Of a stretch of 64,000 bases of DNA, positions 45,460-54,575 are shown piece after piece. Positions within the stretch are counted from its first letter, which is position 1; each line of letters starts with the position of its first letter. The translations under genes and the position numbers were made by a program. Below the pieces are notes generated by a model, which was not told the DNA's origin, did not search any database, and was given only the letters and a program-made list of their open reading frames with translations. The DNA is from Flavobacterium endoglycinae (GTDB lineage: Bacteria; Bacteroidota; Bacteroidia; Flavobacteriales; Flavobacteriaceae), in NCBI RefSeq assembly GCF_017352115.1, contig NZ_CP071448.1:2317001-2381000 (forward strand). Reading direction: 5' to 3'.

Positions 45460-46125
45460 TTATTTATTTTTCTCTTCAAACAGCTTCATCATTTCATCGG
45501 CTTTATCATTTTGTTTTATGGCTTTTAAAGACTGGGCGCATCTAAAATAATAGACCGCTTCAACATTCGAATCCAGGTTTAACAGCTCCGTATATTGTTT
45601 GACCGCGTTCTCAAAATCGTTTGCAAAATAAAATTTGTCTGCAACTCTTTTAAGCATTTCTACTGATTTGTAACCTTTATCTAATACATTGGCATAAGTA
45701 TCGACTATATCTACGCTGATCATTTTTCCCGAATATGCCGGAGCTGTTACTTCTACTTTTATAGGCTGAATGGTTTGATTATTGGTCTCGGCGATGTTTT
45801 TTGATGGCAAAACAGCGCTTGTTTCTTTTACTTTTGGTCTTCCGTATATGGGAGTTACTTTTCGCGTGTTATGAGGCCCGAGATCGTAAGTGTTTACCAT
45901 ATCTTCTTTGGGAACTTCGTAGGTAGTCGTTCGGCTGCCAAAAGGCATGTTAATTACCTCTTCGACGCAATAGCCCACTATAACCATATCTTCTTTCGGT
46001 TTGTCTGGTTTTGCTGCCGCTTTTGCAGTTTTTGTATTTGCGACGGCATAACTCGTCTGCTGGGCTAAACTGCTCAATGAAAAAGCACTCATGGCAACTA
46101 TCGAATATGCAGCAAATCTTTTCAT
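45460..46125 (-). CDS. Secreted TPR-containing protein, 221 aa
   Basis: A signal peptide (FAAYSIVAMSAFSLSSLAQQ) is followed by a low-complexity middle (repeated Thr, Lys and Pro, MVIVGYCVEEVINMPFGSRT). The C-terminal TPR pair (about residues 150-215) reads VEMLKRVADKFYFANDFENA then VKQYTELLNLDSNVEAVYYF. TPR pairs mediate protein contacts, so it may be a periplasmic scaffold. I recognise no specific family. Confidence 0.75.
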   Translation of the reverse strand: MKRFAAYSIVAMSAFSLSSLAQQTSYAVANTKTAKAAAKPDKPKEDMVIVGYCVEEVINMPFGSRTTTYEVPKEDMVNTYDLGPHNTRKVTPIYGRPKVKETSAVLPSKNIAETNNQTIQPIKVEVTAPAYSGKMISVDIVDTYANVLDKGYKSVEMLKRVADKFYFANDFENAVKQYTELLNLDSNVEAVYYFRCAQSLKAIKQNDKADEMMKLFEEKNK

Positions 46126-46413
46126 GATAATTTAATGATTCGATTAAATTATTACTTAAAGGTACTCACTTTCTAAAGTTTATCCTCATTTTAACTACGA
46201 AGTGCTCAGAAAAACGACGAAGTGTACGTTTATGCTTTTTTAAGCAAAACCCACCCTTTTTATAATTTTAGTTTTCAGTTTTAACTGTGCGAAAAGTTGT
46301 ATTTTTGTCTTGATGTAAATTCAATTACTGCTTTAAATTTTGTATCGCACCACTAAGACTTTGTATTTTACAACACCGAATAGTTTTTCAGGAATTTTAA
46401 ATATCTTTGAATT

Positions 46414-46809
46414 ATGAGCACACTAACAAAACCAAACCATATAGGACGAAAAATAAGCCGCATTCGTGAACTTCGTGACATGAAACAAGAAGCTTTGGCG
46501 TATGCTTTAGGCATGAGCCAGCAGTCTATTTCTATTATTGAAAACAGCGAAACTGTCGACGAAGAAAAACTGAAAGCAATTGCCGAAGTTTTAGGCGTTT
46601 CTGCTGAAGGAATTAAAAATTTCTCTGAAGAAGCAGTTTTGAATAATATTCAAAATAACTACGAAGGATCAGTTATTAATAGTGGACCAGTAGTAAATCA
46701 TAATTGCAATTTCAACCCGCTTGATAAAGTTGTGGAACTTTATGAGCGTTTGGTTCAGGCTGAAAAGGATAAAGTGGAGTATTTGGAGAAGTTGATGAAG
46801 GGGAAGTAA
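46414..46809 (+). CDS. XRE-family HTH regulator, 131 aa
   Basis: An N-terminal XRE-type helix-turn-helix (about residues 10-68; IRELRDMKQEALAYALGMSQ then QSISIIENSETVDEEKLKAI) is followed by a linker rich in Asn. A C-terminal helix able to form a coiled coil (LDKVVELYERLVQAEKDKVE) probably dimerises the protein. This layout is common in Bacteroidota. Two -7-like boxes lie upstream (TATTTTTG at 46300-46307 and TATCTTTG at 46402-46409). Use of the second would leave almost no leader. Target genes are unknown. Confidence 0.88.
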   Translation: MSTLTKPNHIGRKISRIRELRDMKQEALAYALGMSQQSISIIENSETVDEEKLKAIAEVLGVSAEGIKNFSEEAVLNNIQNNYEGSVINSGPVVNHNCNFNPLDKVVELYERLVQAEKDKVEYLEKLMKGK

Positions 46810-47069
46810 TTTCTCGTTTTTTTAAATATACAATTAAAAAAGAGGCGCTTTAAAAGGCGCTTTTTTTTTAACCTATTAGTTTGTCACTAAAATCTATCTC
46901 ATTATTTACGGAAATCCGTAAAACAACTATAAATCAATAATTTATATTTGATTTTAGAAATAATCAGGTATTTCTACTTGTAATATAGATTAAACAAAAT
47001 GTTTAATTTACACATTTTTACAAGAGCAATAAAGCCTCAAAATTTATAAAATCAAACTAAATAACCAAA

Positions 47070-48029
47070 ATGATATTAATTCTTACCGAAAAAAATGATG
47101 CACATGCAAATTTATTAATAGACAAACTAAAAGAAAGTCAAATACCTTTTTTTAGATTAGACTTAGACACAAAATCTTTAGAAAAAACTTCTATAACCTT
47201 CAAAAATAAAAATTGGTACATCAACAATAAGAATGAAAAAATAACACTTAGCCAAATAAAATGCGTTTGGAATAGAAGGACATTTGTTCAACTCATGCTT
47301 GATGAACAAGATAAAGACTATGAATTTAATATATGGAAAAATGAATGGAATAAAACATTACTTGGAATATATTATTATTTAAAAGATGTTAAGTGGCTAA
47401 ATTACTACAGAAAAAATCATAAAGCAGAAAACAAATATTTCCAATTAGATATAGCCAATGAAGTCGGTTTTGAAATTCCAGACTATTTATTGTCCAATGA
47501 TCGAAATGAAATTTTAGAATTCGGAAAAAAACATGAAAAAATAGTCTTAAAGCTTTTAAATCAAGATTTTTATAAAATTGCAGACAAAGAATATGTTGGT
47601 TTTTATGTCAATATAATTCCATACGAAAAGCTCAAGGAATTTTCAAAATCAGAAGAAAATCCGATTTTTCTACAAAAATATATTGAAAAAGATTTTGAAG
47701 TAAGATATACCGTTGTAGGTAATGACCATTTCGTTTGTAAAATTGATTCACAAAAATCAGAAATTGCGAAAACAGATTGGCGAAGATACGATCTAGCAAA
47801 CACTCCCCATTCAGTTATTGAACCACCCAAAAACATTAAAGAAAAAGTTACTTTATTAATGAAAAAACTTGAATTAACTTATGGAGCCTTAGATTTTATT
47901 GTTTCTAAAGAGGGTTCATGGTATTTCTTAGAGATAAATCCAAGCGGGCAATATCTGTGGATTGAAGATTTAACAGGGTTAAAAATTACAGACGCAATTA
48001 AAAACAATTTAATTAACATTAACCATTAA
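47070..48029 (+). CDS. ATP-grasp peptide ligase (graspetide synthetase, MvdC/MvdD-like)
   Basis: A 319-aa ATP-grasp enzyme of the type that makes ester or amide side-chain crosslinks in ribosomal peptides. The N-terminal half has the peptide-maturase motif CVWNRRTFVQ. The grasp part has NKYFQLDIANEVGFEIPDYL, the Lys in IVLKLL, LQKYIEKDFEVRYTVVG and the metal/ATP end FLEINPSGQYLWIE with its Glu and Asn. The gene 10 bp downstream encodes a 66-aa peptide with a microviridin-like leader, which strongly supports a graspetide role. Unlike microviridin loci there is a single ligase and no acetyltransferase, and no transporter is adjacent. Confidence 0.88.
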   Translation: MILILTEKNDAHANLLIDKLKESQIPFFRLDLDTKSLEKTSITFKNKNWYINNKNEKITLSQIKCVWNRRTFVQLMLDEQDKDYEFNIWKNEWNKTLLGIYYYLKDVKWLNYYRKNHKAENKYFQLDIANEVGFEIPDYLLSNDRNEILEFGKKHEKIVLKLLNQDFYKIADKEYVGFYVNIIPYEKLKEFSKSEENPIFLQKYIEKDFEVRYTVVGNDHFVCKIDSQKSEIAKTDWRRYDLANTPHSVIEPPKNIKEKVTLLMKKLELTYGALDFIVSKEGSWYFLEINPSGQYLWIEDLTGLKITDAIKNNLININH

Positions 48030-48039
48030 ATAATTTTTT

Positions 48040-48240
48040 ATGAAAGTATTTGCAACAAAGTTTTTAGAAAAACCACAAAGTGAAATTGTCAAAAATCCAA
48101 AGAAATGGAATTGGGAGCCATACAATAAAGACCTAAAAAAAATCTATGCTAGCGGCTCAAAAACAGCTACTCGCCAATCAACTTATGCGTCAGAAAAAGA
48201 TAATGAGTCTGATTTCGACAGACCAAATGAGGGGGCATAA
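48040..48240 (+). CDS. Candidate graspetide (microviridin-like) precursor peptide, 66 aa
   Basis: Residues 3-10 (VFATKFLE) closely resemble the PFFARFLE recognition helix of microviridin leaders, followed by KPQSEIVKNP. The C-terminal 25 residues (KTATRQSTYASEKDNESDFD, then RPNEGA) are packed with Thr/Ser and Asp/Glu, the residues joined by graspetide ligases. The canonical TxKYPSD core is absent; Thr/Ser at 42, 44, 47, 48 and 51 precede acids at 52, 54, 56, 58, 60 and 64. It starts 10 bp after the ligase stop and is closed by a terminator, so ligase and precursor form a two-gene operon. Confidence 0.8.
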   Translation: MKVFATKFLEKPQSEIVKNPKKWNWEPYNKDLKKIYASGSKTATRQSTYASEKDNESDFDRPNEGA

Positions 48241-48246
48241 AATTTT

Positions 48247-48273
48247 AAAGACTATCTCTCGATAGTCTTTTTT
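48247..48273 (+). terminator. Terminator of the graspetide operon
   Basis: Perfect 10-bp stem AAAGACTATC / GATAGTCTTT with a 4-nt loop and T tract, 7 bp after the precursor stop. Confidence 0.92.
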
Positions 48274-48308
48274 CTATGAATTAAAAATATTAGACAAAAT
48301 CTAAATTA

Positions 48309-48965
48309 ATGACCAGAATAATTTTAAACAGAACTATACTAGGAGTCATGTTCTTCTATACAATATGTATTTTAATTGGAATATTTTTGAAATTAAAAAT
48401 AAAAAACGAGGATTATTATACCGTATTTAAAGATTTATTGCCTTTTATCTTTGCTTTACCTGCTGCATACTTAGTATTTTGTTTTCAAAGACGAAACGAA
48501 TATCTCAAAGCATTGCGAACTGTATATAGCTTACTTATACAAGTAAATACTGAATTCATGGAATATACTTATTATAATAAACAATGCCAAAAGAAATATA
48601 TAAAATTAAAATTTTGTACAAGTAAAGCAATAGAAGAAATTCGAAGCGTTTATGAAAATATAGACGAAGTATTTGGAATTAGCGATGGTCTTTACCCTTT
48701 CGAACCATTAAAGGAAATGTATTTAGATGACATTGACGAGCTTCATAATGGAGATTTTTCAGAAGGAAATAACGAGATTATAAGAAAAAAGCATTACAGT
48801 AAATGGAAAAAAATAAGAATTAATTTCATTGTTGAATTAGAAAGAACTCAAGCTGCATTTCCAATAACTAAGTTCAAAAGAAGGAAAAAAAGTTTTAACC
48901 AAAAAATTATAAATAAAAGCAATAAACTTAAAAATAATTTTATCGGAAAAGTTGTCCATACATAA
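48309..48965 (+). CDS. Membrane protein of unknown function, 218 aa
   Basis: Two N-terminal transmembrane helices (VMFFYTICILIGIFLKLKI and LLPFIFALPAAYLVFCFQRR) are followed by a cytoplasmic helical region of about 160 residues rich in Lys, Glu and Tyr, ending in a very basic stretch (KRRKKSFNQKIINKSNKLKN). I do not recognise a family. It lies just after the graspetide terminator. Its AT-rich codon use resembles the two genes before it, so it could have arrived with them. An immunity or export role cannot be shown. Confidence 0.65.
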   Translation: MTRIILNRTILGVMFFYTICILIGIFLKLKIKNEDYYTVFKDLLPFIFALPAAYLVFCFQRRNEYLKALRTVYSLLIQVNTEFMEYTYYNKQCQKKYIKLKFCTSKAIEEIRSVYENIDEVFGISDGLYPFEPLKEMYLDDIDELHNGDFSEGNNEIIRKKHYSKWKKIRINFIVELERTQAAFPITKFKRRKKSFNQKIINKSNKLKNNFIGKVVHT

Positions 48966-48970
48966 TAGAA

Positions 48971-49002
48971 AAAGCGCCGTAATCTTTGTATTACGGCGCT
49001 TT
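48971..49002. terminator. Bidirectional terminator (membrane protein / C1 peptidase)
   Basis: Perfect 13-bp stem AAAGCGCCGTAAT / ATTACGGCGCTTT with a 6-nt loop between convergent stops at 48965 and 49029. Confidence 0.93.
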
Positions 49003-49028
49003 CTTATTTTATAAAAACCTATCTAAAC

Positions 49029-50225
49029 TTATACCCCTAATTTCTTAGCGATTTCAGAAGGAATTCCTCCTTTGTTTACCATTAAGGCAGTAGTTTTATA
49101 TTTTACGAAATTTTTGGTTACGAATAAAAAACCTTTGTAATCGTTGGTTTCTCCCCAAGAGTTTTTAACGATATAGTATTCTTTTCCGGTTTGGTCTTTT
49201 GCAATACCAATAATGTGCATTCCGTGATCGTCTGTTGTTGTGTAGTTGTCAAACGCAGCCTGACGCATTTCTGGAGTAATTTCCGGTTCTGCTTTTGGTC
49301 CGTTAAACATGTCTGCTTTTTCTTCAGCCGTCATTTCGTCGAATTTCTTTGTTGGCACATACGCCACACCGTTTTTCCAGCTAAAGCTTTTCTCACTTAC
49401 GTCTGTTGCCCATGCTACTGTATATCCTTTTTTCAAAGCGTTGTCGATAACGTCTGTCATATCGTTTACTTTTACGTTGTAAACCTGGTCAAATGACCAG
49501 TTGTCCGGCACCATCATCGTTGTTTTTTGGTAGTACGGAGAAGTTGTAAACGATGACATTTCGATGTAATCATCAGGGTTAATTCCAACAATTTCTTTTG
49601 CAAAAGATTGCGGTGTATAGTTTTTTCCTTTGTAATTGAAGTTATCCGGCACTTTCCCTAAATACGAATCGATAACAGCAGCGTATGCTTTCTGCCAGTT
49701 TGGAGTTAATTCTCCGTTTGGATTTTTAACTACAGCTGCCAAAACACCTTCGATAAGTGCTGACATTTCGCCGAATTTATTTTTATCAGTTCCGTAATTT
49801 AATCCTGTATAAACTTCTCTTGGTACGGCTCCGTATTTTTTGTACATATTAATTACATCGTGCAAAGCGCCGCCATCGCCTAAAGTAACGGCTCCGTGCA
49901 TACGAACGTAGTTAATTCCTTTTTCTACATACACGTTTCTGGCAGAAAAAATCTGAGACAATTCTACAGGCTGTTTTCCTAAACGAATCATTTCAGATTC
50001 TAAGAAAGAGTTTGTAGAATAACTCCAGCAAGTTCCCGAAGAACCTTGATTTTTTACTGATGTTGTTCCTAAGTTAACTACTTCGGTGAATTTAAAGTTC
50101 TCTTTACTTTTATCACTTGCGTTTAACTTTAATGAGTTTACCAAGATGTCTTGTGCGAAACTGCTGCTTACTCCAACTAAAAAAGCGGAAGCCACAAAAA
50201 CAGATTTCATTGTAATTTTATACAT
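49029..50225 (-). CDS. C1 family cysteine peptidase (aminopeptidase C-like), exported
   Basis: A 398-aa papain-fold peptidase of the C1B (bleomycin hydrolase/PepC) branch. The active-site Cys is C66 (QGSSGTCWSYSTN), the His is about residue 337 (DHGMHIIGIA) and the Asn about residue 355 (VKNSWGETND). A signal peptide (MKSVFVASAFLVGVSSSFAQ) makes it periplasmic or secreted, unlike cytoplasmic PepC. ATG 50225 is taken; a TTG lies two codons upstream. Monocistronic, divergent from an AraC regulator. Confidence 0.92.
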   Translation of the reverse strand: MYKITMKSVFVASAFLVGVSSSFAQDILVNSLKLNASDKSKENFKFTEVVNLGTTSVKNQGSSGTCWSYSTNSFLESEMIRLGKQPVELSQIFSARNVYVEKGINYVRMHGAVTLGDGGALHDVINMYKKYGAVPREVYTGLNYGTDKNKFGEMSALIEGVLAAVVKNPNGELTPNWQKAYAAVIDSYLGKVPDNFNYKGKNYTPQSFAKEIVGINPDDYIEMSSFTTSPYYQKTTMMVPDNWSFDQVYNVKVNDMTDVIDNALKKGYTVAWATDVSEKSFSWKNGVAYVPTKKFDEMTAEEKADMFNGPKAEPEITPEMRQAAFDNYTTTDDHGMHIIGIAKDQTGKEYYIVKNSWGETNDYKGFLFVTKNFVKYKTTALMVNKGGIPSEIAKKLGV

Positions 50226-50467
50226 AATCAAAAGATTTAATAGTTACTTATTAGTAGCCTGTATTATATTTTTGTTACAAAACAATTAAATATTCGGTAA
50301 ATAAACTATTATTTAACCGTTAATCTTTATACAATGTTTTTATTATGCAAGCAAAACTTACAAAATATGCAAAATGGAAATGTTTCATCAATCAAAAATA
50401 GTTTTTGATTTTTGTTTCTAAATAAATAGTATTTTGGTTCCTGAAATGCTATGCAATCCACCACCAA

Positions 50468-51265
50468 ATGTACGAACTCGAAAAAGAGAAATACTTAGGA
50501 AATACTAAAAACAGTTTTAATACTTCGCAGGGAATTGCTGTGGTTGAAACTGAGTATCAAAATAAGGTTTACGAAGGCTGGCATTCTCATAATAATGCTC
50601 ATATCACACTTTTCTTAAAAGGCGGAACGACAGAAAAAAGAAAAAACTTTAATGAAACAGTTGGTCCAGGATCATTATTGTTTTATCATAGCGACGAGCT
50701 TCATTTGAACCAAAATACACTTTTTCCTTCTCGAAATATCAATATCGAAATTGAAGAAAGTCTGCTTAAAGAACTACAAATCTCTGAAGCTGTTATCGAA
50801 AAATCAATTCAAAATGAAGCTTTTGCTAAGTTTTTGATTTTAAAGATTTTCAAAGAAACACTGACTGCCGACGTTTTTTCTGCAGATACTATTAAGATGT
50901 TATTTTCTCAGTTATCGGCTGCAAATAATCACTTTGACCGATTTGAAAAAAGTCCGTTCTGGGTAAAAAGTTTACAGGAATTATTAAACGACTGCTGGAA
51001 TGAAAATCCAAACCTGCAGGATCTGGCTTTGGTTTTAAATCTCAGTCCTATTACCATTTCAAAACATTTCCCTAAATATTTTGGCTGTACTTTGGGCGAA
51101 TACATGCGTCGTATTAAAATAAATCGTTCGCTTTCGCTGATACAATCCACGGAAAGTAATTTAACCGAAATTGCCCTTGAATGTGGATTTGCAGATCAAA
51201 GTCATTTTATCAGGACTTTTAAAACTCAAACGGGATTTTTGCCTAAACAGTTTCAAAAGCTATAA
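50468..51265 (+). CDS. AraC-family transcriptional regulator
   Basis: A 265-aa regulator with an N-terminal cupin-like effector domain (HSHNNAHITLFLKGG, FYHSDELHLNQ; about residues 30-110) and a C-terminal AraC double HTH (about 165-265; LQDLALVLNLSPITISKHFP and LTEIALECGFADQSHFIRTF). The ligand is unknown. It ends 73 bp before the CPBP protease gene, which may be its target or merely a neighbour. Confidence 0.9.
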   Translation: MYELEKEKYLGNTKNSFNTSQGIAVVETEYQNKVYEGWHSHNNAHITLFLKGGTTEKRKNFNETVGPGSLLFYHSDELHLNQNTLFPSRNINIEIEESLLKELQISEAVIEKSIQNEAFAKFLILKIFKETLTADVFSADTIKMLFSQLSAANNHFDRFEKSPFWVKSLQELLNDCWNENPNLQDLALVLNLSPITISKHFPKYFGCTLGEYMRRIKINRSLSLIQSTESNLTEIALECGFADQSHFIRTFKTQTGFLPKQFQKL

Positions 51266-51338
51266 AGAGGCAAATTTCATTCTATTTTTTGTTTTAGATG
51301 CGGGATATTTTTGTCTCATCATTAATTCAAAAACAAAA

Positions 51339-52199
51339 ATGGAAACGCTTACCCGAAAACAAAAAATATTTAATTTCCCTGTAGTTAAAATTCTTCTTGC
51401 ACTGCTTACTTTTATGGCAGTTGTTATTATCAGCCAGCAGATTGCCGCAAAACTATTAGCTTTAACACCACTCGATAAAGATTACAGAAATCTTTTAAAA
51501 GGACTGTTTGTTTCCTTTTCATGTATTTTCAGTTATATCCTTTTCTTCAAAAAATACGATAAAAGAACTATAACAGAGTTTGCGACAAAAGGACTTGCCA
51601 AAAATCTTTTAATTGGGATTTCGATTGGTTTTATTTTACAATCCTGCACCATTTTAGTGATGTACCTTAACGGAAATTACAGCATTGTAAACATTAATCC
51701 TGTTTCGTTTATTCTGATTCCGTTTACCATCATGTTTACCGTAGCCATTATTGAAGAAATCTTGGTGCGTGGTATTATATTTAGAATTGTAGAAGAAAAA
51801 CTGGGAAGTTATATTTCTCTTACGATTTCTTCGGTACTGTTTGGTATTCTGCATCTGGCCAATCCTCATGGAACATTAATTTCAGGAATCTGCATAACAA
51901 TGGCTGGTTTTATGCTTGGAGCTGCTTTTATTTACAGCCGTAATTTATGGTTCCCTATTGCGTTACACTTTGCGTGGAATTTCACTCAATCAGGAATTTA
52001 TGGAGCGATAACTTCTGGAAATGAAAAAACAAACAGTCTATTAGAAGCCAAAATACAAGGTCCCGAATTTATTACTGGAGGAGAATTTGGTCCAGAAGGA
52101 TCAATTCAGGCTATCGTATTCTGTGCTTTAGGAACTATTCTATTATTGGCTTTAAGCCGAAAACAAAATAAAATCGTTAAACCTTATTGGAAAAATTAA
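51339..52199 (+). CDS. CPBP family intramembrane metalloprotease
   Basis: A 286-aa polytopic protein (about 7-8 helices) of the CPBP/Abi family. The glutamate motif is IIEEILVRGIIFRIV (EExxxR) and the histidine motifs are FGILHLANPHG and ALHFAWNF, which together form the predicted intramembrane zinc site. ATG 51339 (METLTRKQKIF) is chosen; a longer frame from 51171 would overlap the AraC gene and the likely promoter box TATTTTTG at 51306-51313. Members process prenylated proteins or serve in bacteriocin self-immunity; the role here is open. Confidence 0.9.
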   Translation: METLTRKQKIFNFPVVKILLALLTFMAVVIISQQIAAKLLALTPLDKDYRNLLKGLFVSFSCIFSYILFFKKYDKRTITEFATKGLAKNLLIGISIGFILQSCTILVMYLNGNYSIVNINPVSFILIPFTIMFTVAIIEEILVRGIIFRIVEEKLGSYISLTISSVLFGILHLANPHGTLISGICITMAGFMLGAAFIYSRNLWFPIALHFAWNFTQSGIYGAITSGNEKTNSLLEAKIQGPEFITGGEFGPEGSIQAIVFCALGTILLLALSRKQNKIVKPYWKN

Positions 52200-52236
52200 T
52201 TTACTGCCAAAAATTAGAATTAACCCAAAACCAGTG

Positions 52237-52264
52237 AATTCCCGATATTCTATTATCGGGAATT
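52237..52264. terminator. Bidirectional terminator (CPBP / BamA-like)
   Basis: Perfect 11-bp stem AATTCCCGATA / TATCGGGAATT with a 6-nt loop between convergent genes. Confidence 0.88.
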
Positions 52265-52295
52265 TTAATTTTTAATCGCAATTTTTAATTGAAGT

Positions 52296-53489
52296 TTACC
52301 TCAACCAATTGCTTCCAAAAACAATATAATAAGCCCAATCTTCGGGACCGCGTGCCACGTCGACACCCATTCTGAGTTTGAATTTTCGGGCTAATAAATA
52401 CCTGAAACCGGTTCCGTAACTGTACACAACAGGTTTTGCAAAAGCCTGATCCCAATCGTTAAAAGCACTTGCAAGACCACCGTATCCCATCAGGCTCCAT
52501 CTTCGGTACAAATCCCATCGCAATTCGGCTTCGGTAACAATACTTGTTTTTCCCTGATATCTGGCTGCCGGAATTCCTCTTAAATTGATTCCCGGCAAAA
52601 GATAAAAAGGCGGACTCCCAAACGCCTGCTCTCCTTCTACCCTAAGCCCGCCGATTAATTTTTTAGTTAATGGATAATATCCTATTGCCGATAAATTCAG
52701 TCGCCAGGCATTGTAATCACTTCCTAATATTTTATCTGACCAAAAAAAGTCAGACTGAAGCCGAATTCCTTTGTCTGGTGTAAATATATTGTCGCGTCCG
52801 TCAAACTGAATGGCTCCTCCCAGCTGGCTTATGGTACTTTTAATATCTTTTGGATCTACAAAAGGCGGCGGAAGATTAAAGTCTGGCAGGTTTATTTTTG
52901 AGTTTAAAAAAAGATATTGAGGTCCTGCGCTCCACTTTGGATTGTTAAATTGTTTGAGCCATTGTGTATATAATATGGTAGACCTGAAATTGAGTTTAAA
53001 TTCCTGATCGTTTTGATTGGGCAGATTATTAGCGTAAAATGAAATGTTCATATCTCCATAACCCGCCATAACACGATACAAAATCTTAGATTTAATAAGC
53101 GTTCCCGAACGAAATGCTCCTGCCATCCAGCTTTTGTTTCCAGTGTACATTCCTATTCCGCCTGTGATATCAGGATTTATAAAACGCTTTTTACCGTTTT
53201 CATCTACAACCGGAGCGTGTTTTTTTAAGAATACAGGAACTATGGCACCGCCAATGCCGCCCAAAGCAGGTTCTGTAATTACAGTAGGAACAACAATAAA
53301 TCCATGTGCATAAATAATGTAATCACTTAAATCAAAAGCTCCATCAAGAGAATCTTTTACACTTATATGCGGATGCTGTTTCTGAGCATTTACTGCCTGA
53401 AATGAAAAAAGACAAAAAGCAAATCCAAAAACTATTTTCAGGAAATATTTTCTGTTTTGTTTAAGAAAATCTGAGTGTTTATTTTTCAT
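52296..53489 (-). CDS. BamA/TamA-family outer-membrane barrel protein
   Basis: A 397-aa exported protein with a signal peptide (FGFAFCLFSFQAVNAQ). Its C-terminal bacterial-surface-antigen (Omp85) barrel shows IQFDGRDNIFTPDKGIRLQS, LPGINLRGIPAARYQG and VYSYGTGFRYLLARKFKLRM. No POTRA repeats are visible, so it is not BamA itself but one of the short Omp85 proteins common in Bacteroidota. It lies 51 bp downstream of a SphA-like gene and ends the leftward cluster that begins at the sulfatase. Confidence 0.85.
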   Translation of the reverse strand: MKNKHSDFLKQNRKYFLKIVFGFAFCLFSFQAVNAQKQHPHISVKDSLDGAFDLSDYIIYAHGFIVVPTVITEPALGGIGGAIVPVFLKKHAPVVDENGKKRFINPDITGGIGMYTGNKSWMAGAFRSGTLIKSKILYRVMAGYGDMNISFYANNLPNQNDQEFKLNFRSTILYTQWLKQFNNPKWSAGPQYLFLNSKINLPDFNLPPPFVDPKDIKSTISQLGGAIQFDGRDNIFTPDKGIRLQSDFFWSDKILGSDYNAWRLNLSAIGYYPLTKKLIGGLRVEGEQAFGSPPFYLLPGINLRGIPAARYQGKTSIVTEAELRWDLYRRWSLMGYGGLASAFNDWDQAFAKPVVYSYGTGFRYLLARKFKLRMGVDVARGPEDWAYYIVFGSNWLR

Positions 53490-53540
53490 ATAAATCCGTT
53501 TAAAATGTATTCATCCAAAAACATCAACCTCAGCTTTTGA

Positions 53541-54518
53541 TTATTCTTTTTTTTCTTTTGCCAGACTAAATACGTGTGCCAGAGTGAGGAAGAATGTATT
53601 TCCTTGAAAACGGCTGTGGGCGCCAAATTCTGAAATCCAACGTAATCCTGCCGAAGTTTTAGAGCCAATATGAAAATAATTGGCTTCGGCACCAATACCG
53701 CCAATACGGTCTTTGTCTGGTTCTAAAACTATATTTCCAACTGGTATTTTATCGTTTGTAAGTTTGTATTGCAAATAGTAAATCAATCCTGCGTTAAGGA
53801 TTCCTTTTGGTGCCGTTTTTTCGGCATTCATCATGTAGAATGTTTTTCCAAGACCACCTTCAACACTTAAAATATCTCCAGTTTTTATGTCGGTATCTTT
53901 CTTTTTACCATTGATTTCGTAAGCGGCCAAAGCAGAGAAATGAAATGTCTTTTTATCATTAAAATACAAGGTCGTTCCTGCTGAAAATTCATTCATAAAC
54001 ATTCCTAATCCGGCATTGTCTGAAGCTCCTGCTTTGAATCGTCCGGTTGGAATATATAATTGATAACTAAATAGAAAATCAGCTCTTTTGTTATGCCAGC
54101 CTAGTTGTACAGGTTGAACAAACATATCTGTAAAAGCAAGTGAATTTTTGGCATCAACAGAATTTCCTTGTATGGTATTTGAAGCAAAAGCGACTAAAAT
54201 ACTGGCTCCGTAATTGGCTCCTAAAATTTTAAAATCGCTTACATAAGCTGCTCCAGCTCCTGTTATAAACATGGTAATGTCAGGATTGGCAATCGATTCG
54301 TCTCCATTAGCATCGCGTAAGGTACAGGCATCATACAAATATCCCGGTACATACACACTTAAAGTATTGGCGGGTGCTTGGGTTCCTGACTGAAGTCCCA
54401 TTGCTCCTAATATGTGTCCGCCTTTTAATTGCGCGTATCCGAAGCACGAAAAAAGTAATATTGAAAGCGTAATTATAGTTTTTGTTATTCGTCTTACTGC
54501 ATTAAATTTTGTTTTCAT
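53541..54518 (-). CDS. SphA/MetA-pathway-like outer-membrane transport protein
   Basis: A 325-aa exported protein with a signal peptide (TIITLSILLFSCFGYAQ). Segments typical of the PF13557-like group annotated as phenol MetA degradation/SphA are visible (GGHILGAMGLQSGTQAPANT, DFLFSYQLYIPTGRFKAG, YYLQYKLTNDKIPVGNIVLE). These form outer-membrane barrels proposed to pass hydrophobic substrates. The substrate here is unknown. It follows the AraC-type regulator by 57 bp and precedes the Omp85 protein. Confidence 0.75.
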   Translation of the reverse strand: MKTKFNAVRRITKTIITLSILLFSCFGYAQLKGGHILGAMGLQSGTQAPANTLSVYVPGYLYDACTLRDANGDESIANPDITMFITGAGAAYVSDFKILGANYGASILVAFASNTIQGNSVDAKNSLAFTDMFVQPVQLGWHNKRADFLFSYQLYIPTGRFKAGASDNAGLGMFMNEFSAGTTLYFNDKKTFHFSALAAYEINGKKKDTDIKTGDILSVEGGLGKTFYMMNAEKTAPKGILNAGLIYYLQYKLTNDKIPVGNIVLEPDKDRIGGIGAEANYFHIGSKTSAGLRWISEFGAHSRFQGNTFFLTLAHVFSLAKEKKE

Positions 54519-54575
54519 ACTGAAATGTTTTAAAATTAATTAAGACTTGTAATCACTTATAAAACTGGTTTTGCT

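Noticed and set aside
46402..46409. TATCTTTG as proof of a leaderless mRNA for the XRE regulator
   Set aside because: The box ends 4 bp before the ATG, which is too close for firm assignment; another -7-like box lies at 46300-46307.
50381..50388. TGTTTCAT half site upstream of the AraC gene as a member of the sulfatase operator family
   Set aside because: It is a single 8-bp match without a palindromic partner, expected by chance in AT-rich DNA.
53486..53704. Open frame overlapping the start of the BamA-like gene and the end of the SphA-like gene
   Set aside because: It runs through two recognised genes in another frame and its product has no protein-like features.
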